Shown: positions 62,943 to 64,000 of the stretch, piece by piece
Numbering within the stretch: position 1 is the first letter of the stretch
How the letters are laid out: every line of letters begins with the position of its first letter
Source of the DNA: Marinobacter sp. F4218
GTDB lineage: Bacteria > Pseudomonadota > Gammaproteobacteria > Pseudomonadales > Oleiphilaceae
Assembly: GCF_019443085.1 (NCBI RefSeq)
Contig: NZ_JAHZIL010000003.1
Location: 930,001-994,000 of the forward strand
Direction of reading: 5' to 3'
DNA: 64,000 nt
Position numbers and translations under genes: made by a program
The notes under the pieces: generated by a model
Database searches by the model: none
What the model was told of the DNA's origin: nothing
What the model saw: only the letters and a program-made list of their open reading frames with translations

Positions 62943-64000
62943 GTGTTGCAGTTGCTCTCGGCCCTGGCGCTCGCCCTGCTTCTGGGCGCAGCGCCGGCGT
63001 ATGCGGATAATGAGGTCACCCCGGCCCAGATCGAAGACCTCAAAGAACGGATTGAGGACATCGACGATTGGCTGGCTGATGCCGAGGAGGATCGCTCAAC
63101 CCTTGAGCAGCAGCTGGCCTCGACCGAGCGCAAGATCAGCCGGCTGACCCGGGAGCGGCGGTCGCTGCGCCAGCAGGCGGCCCAGCAGCAGCAACGCCTG
63201 CGCGCACTGAAAGACGAAGAACAGAGCCTGACCCGCACCCTCGACCGTCAGCGCGAAAGCCTGAAGCGACAGATCCGGGCCGCCTGGATGGAAGGCGATG
63301 CCCCGGCGGTCAAGGTATTGCTGAACGAGATTGACCCGGACCGGATTGCCCGGACCATGACTTACTACGAATACCTGAGCCGGGACACGGTCGATCGCCT
63401 GGAGGCCTTTCGCAAAAGCCTGCAAGAGCTCAAGGAAACCCGGGCCAACGTCGAGGCCACCCGGGTAGAACTGGCCCGAACCGAAACGGACGTTACCCAA
63501 CGCCAGGAAGAACTGGCCCGGTCACGCAAGGCCCGCGAGGAAACCCTGGCCGCCCTGACTGCCGACATCCGGAACCGCCAAAGTGAGCGAGAGGACCTGG
63601 AATCGGACCGAAAGCGTCTGGAGAAGCTTCTCAAGGAAGTCCAGCAGGCAATTGCCAGCATTCCCTCACCCAACGAGTCGCAACCCTTTGTTTCATTGCG
63701 GGACAAATTGCCCTGGCCCGTGCAAGGCAAGGTGCAAAGCGGCTTCGGTGATCGCTACGCAGACGGCAAGCTTCGCCGCAATGGCCTGTTGATCAGCACC
63801 GACGAGGACGCCGAAATCAGGGCCATCCATTACGGGCGTGTTGTGTTCGCCAACCGGCTCCGGGGATTTGGCCTGATCACCATTATTGATCACGGCGACG
63901 GCTACATGACACTCTATGGCCATAGCAGCAGCCTGTTCACCAGCCCGGGCGACTGGGTGGCGGCGGGCGAACCGATTGCCCTCGCCGGACGTACCGGCGG
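62943..64000 (+). CDS. envC: EnvC-like murein hydrolase activator (3' end outside window)
   Basis: About 352 residues are visible from a GTG at 62943 (AGGCAGGC before it). Signal peptide (LQLLSALALALLLGAAPAYA), then a long coiled coil (residues about 30-240, Glu/Arg/Gln-rich), then a LytM/M23-like domain (GKVQSGFGDRYADGKLRRNG, GRVVFANRLRGFGLITIIDH, YMTLYGHSSSLF). The Zn-binding His of active M23 enzymes is replaced near RRNGLLIS, as in E. coli EnvC, which activates AmiA/AmiB at the septum rather than cutting itself. It follows gpmI and is cut by the window end. Confidence 0.88.
   Translation, partial: MLQLLSALALALLLGAAPAYADNEVTPAQIEDLKERIEDIDDWLADAEEDRSTLEQQLASTERKISRLTRERRSLRQQAAQQQQRLRALKDEEQSLTRTLDRQRESLKRQIRAAWMEGDAPAVKVLLNEIDPDRIARTMTYYEYLSRDTVDRLEAFRKSLQELKETRANVEATRVELARTETDVTQRQEELARSRKAREETLAALTADIRNRQSEREDLESDRKRLEKLLKEVQQAIASIPSPNESQPFVSLRDKLPWPVQGKVQSGFGDRYADGKLRRNGLLISTDEDAEIRAIHYGRVVFANRLRGFGLITIIDHGDGYMTLYGHSSSLFTSPGDWVAAGEPIALAGRTG

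Noticed and set aside
1..64000. Prophage, insertion sequence, CRISPR, tRNA or rRNA genes
   Set aside because: No transposase, integrase, phage structural gene, repeat-spacer array, or recognisable tRNA/rRNA sequence was seen on reading both strands.

Overview
The window is a 64 kb stretch of a GC-rich chromosome from a marine, facultatively denitrifying gammaproteobacterium. Gene content points to Marinobacter or a close relative: narXL, three NarK-type transporters, two nnrS genes, ubiTUV, ANR-type promoters, a sufBCDSATE operon, polar-flagellum flgP/flgT and fabAB. This assignment is an inference from gene content and codon style; no search was run. I see no rRNA or tRNA gene, CRISPR array, insertion sequence or prophage.

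Layout. 1-12 kb: nitrate sensing (narX partial, narL), anaerobic ubiquinone synthesis (ubiT, then ubiUV on the other strand) and anaerobic haem synthesis (hemN), interrupted by a tetR-RND efflux operon and a class II cytochrome c. 12-18.6 kb: an FeS-type photolyase, an orphan periplasmic binding protein, a tandem HAD protein, ctaG/SCO copper-delivery genes and a shortened CDF metal transporter. 18.4-26 kb: a DUF2256/photolyase pair, uspA with a BCCT transporter, a Met-rich periplasmic protein, a CadR-like MerR regulator with its cation transporter, an AEC transporter and a Crp/Fnr regulator. 26-35 kb: hlyIII, a Yip1-like protein, nnrS, narK, a single-domain globin, a uspA-narK operon and a further narK. 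35-42 kb: an EVE protein, a voltage-gated channel, a secreted DUF3604/DUF1254 pair, sirB2 and a second nnrS. 42-64 kb is mostly housekeeping: fabAB, a solo AraC domain, trhP, the SUF operon, flgPT, a TraF-like porin, cca, a pteridine-reductase-like SDR, a thiolase, trmL, secB, a rhodanese, gpmI and envC (cut by the window end).

How the parts connect. Several genes carry FNR/ANR-like boxes (TTGAT-N4-ATCAA) with a -10 hexamer at the spacing of class II FNR promoters: ubiT, ubiUV, hemN, narK and, less strongly, uspA and the Crp/Fnr gene. Together with narXL they form an oxygen-limited nitrate respiration block in which quinone and haem supply appear co-controlled with nitrate/nitrite transport. 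The NO-related genes (two nnrS and a globin keeping Tyr-B10, Gln-E7 and His-F8) fit the same physiology. A second regulatory circuit is a CadR-type one: two MerR-family promoters with 19-bp spacers, 5.8 kb apart, one before a CDF protein that lacks about a third of the family fold and one before a second cation transporter beside cadR.

Most notable items: the internally deleted CDF protein; a voltage-gated channel with an acid-rich TFEDWTD filter; a tandem HAD protein in which both domains have His in place of the second catalytic Asp; long hairpin repeats with a compensatory base change; and palindromic operators before tetR, nnrS-2 and fabA.
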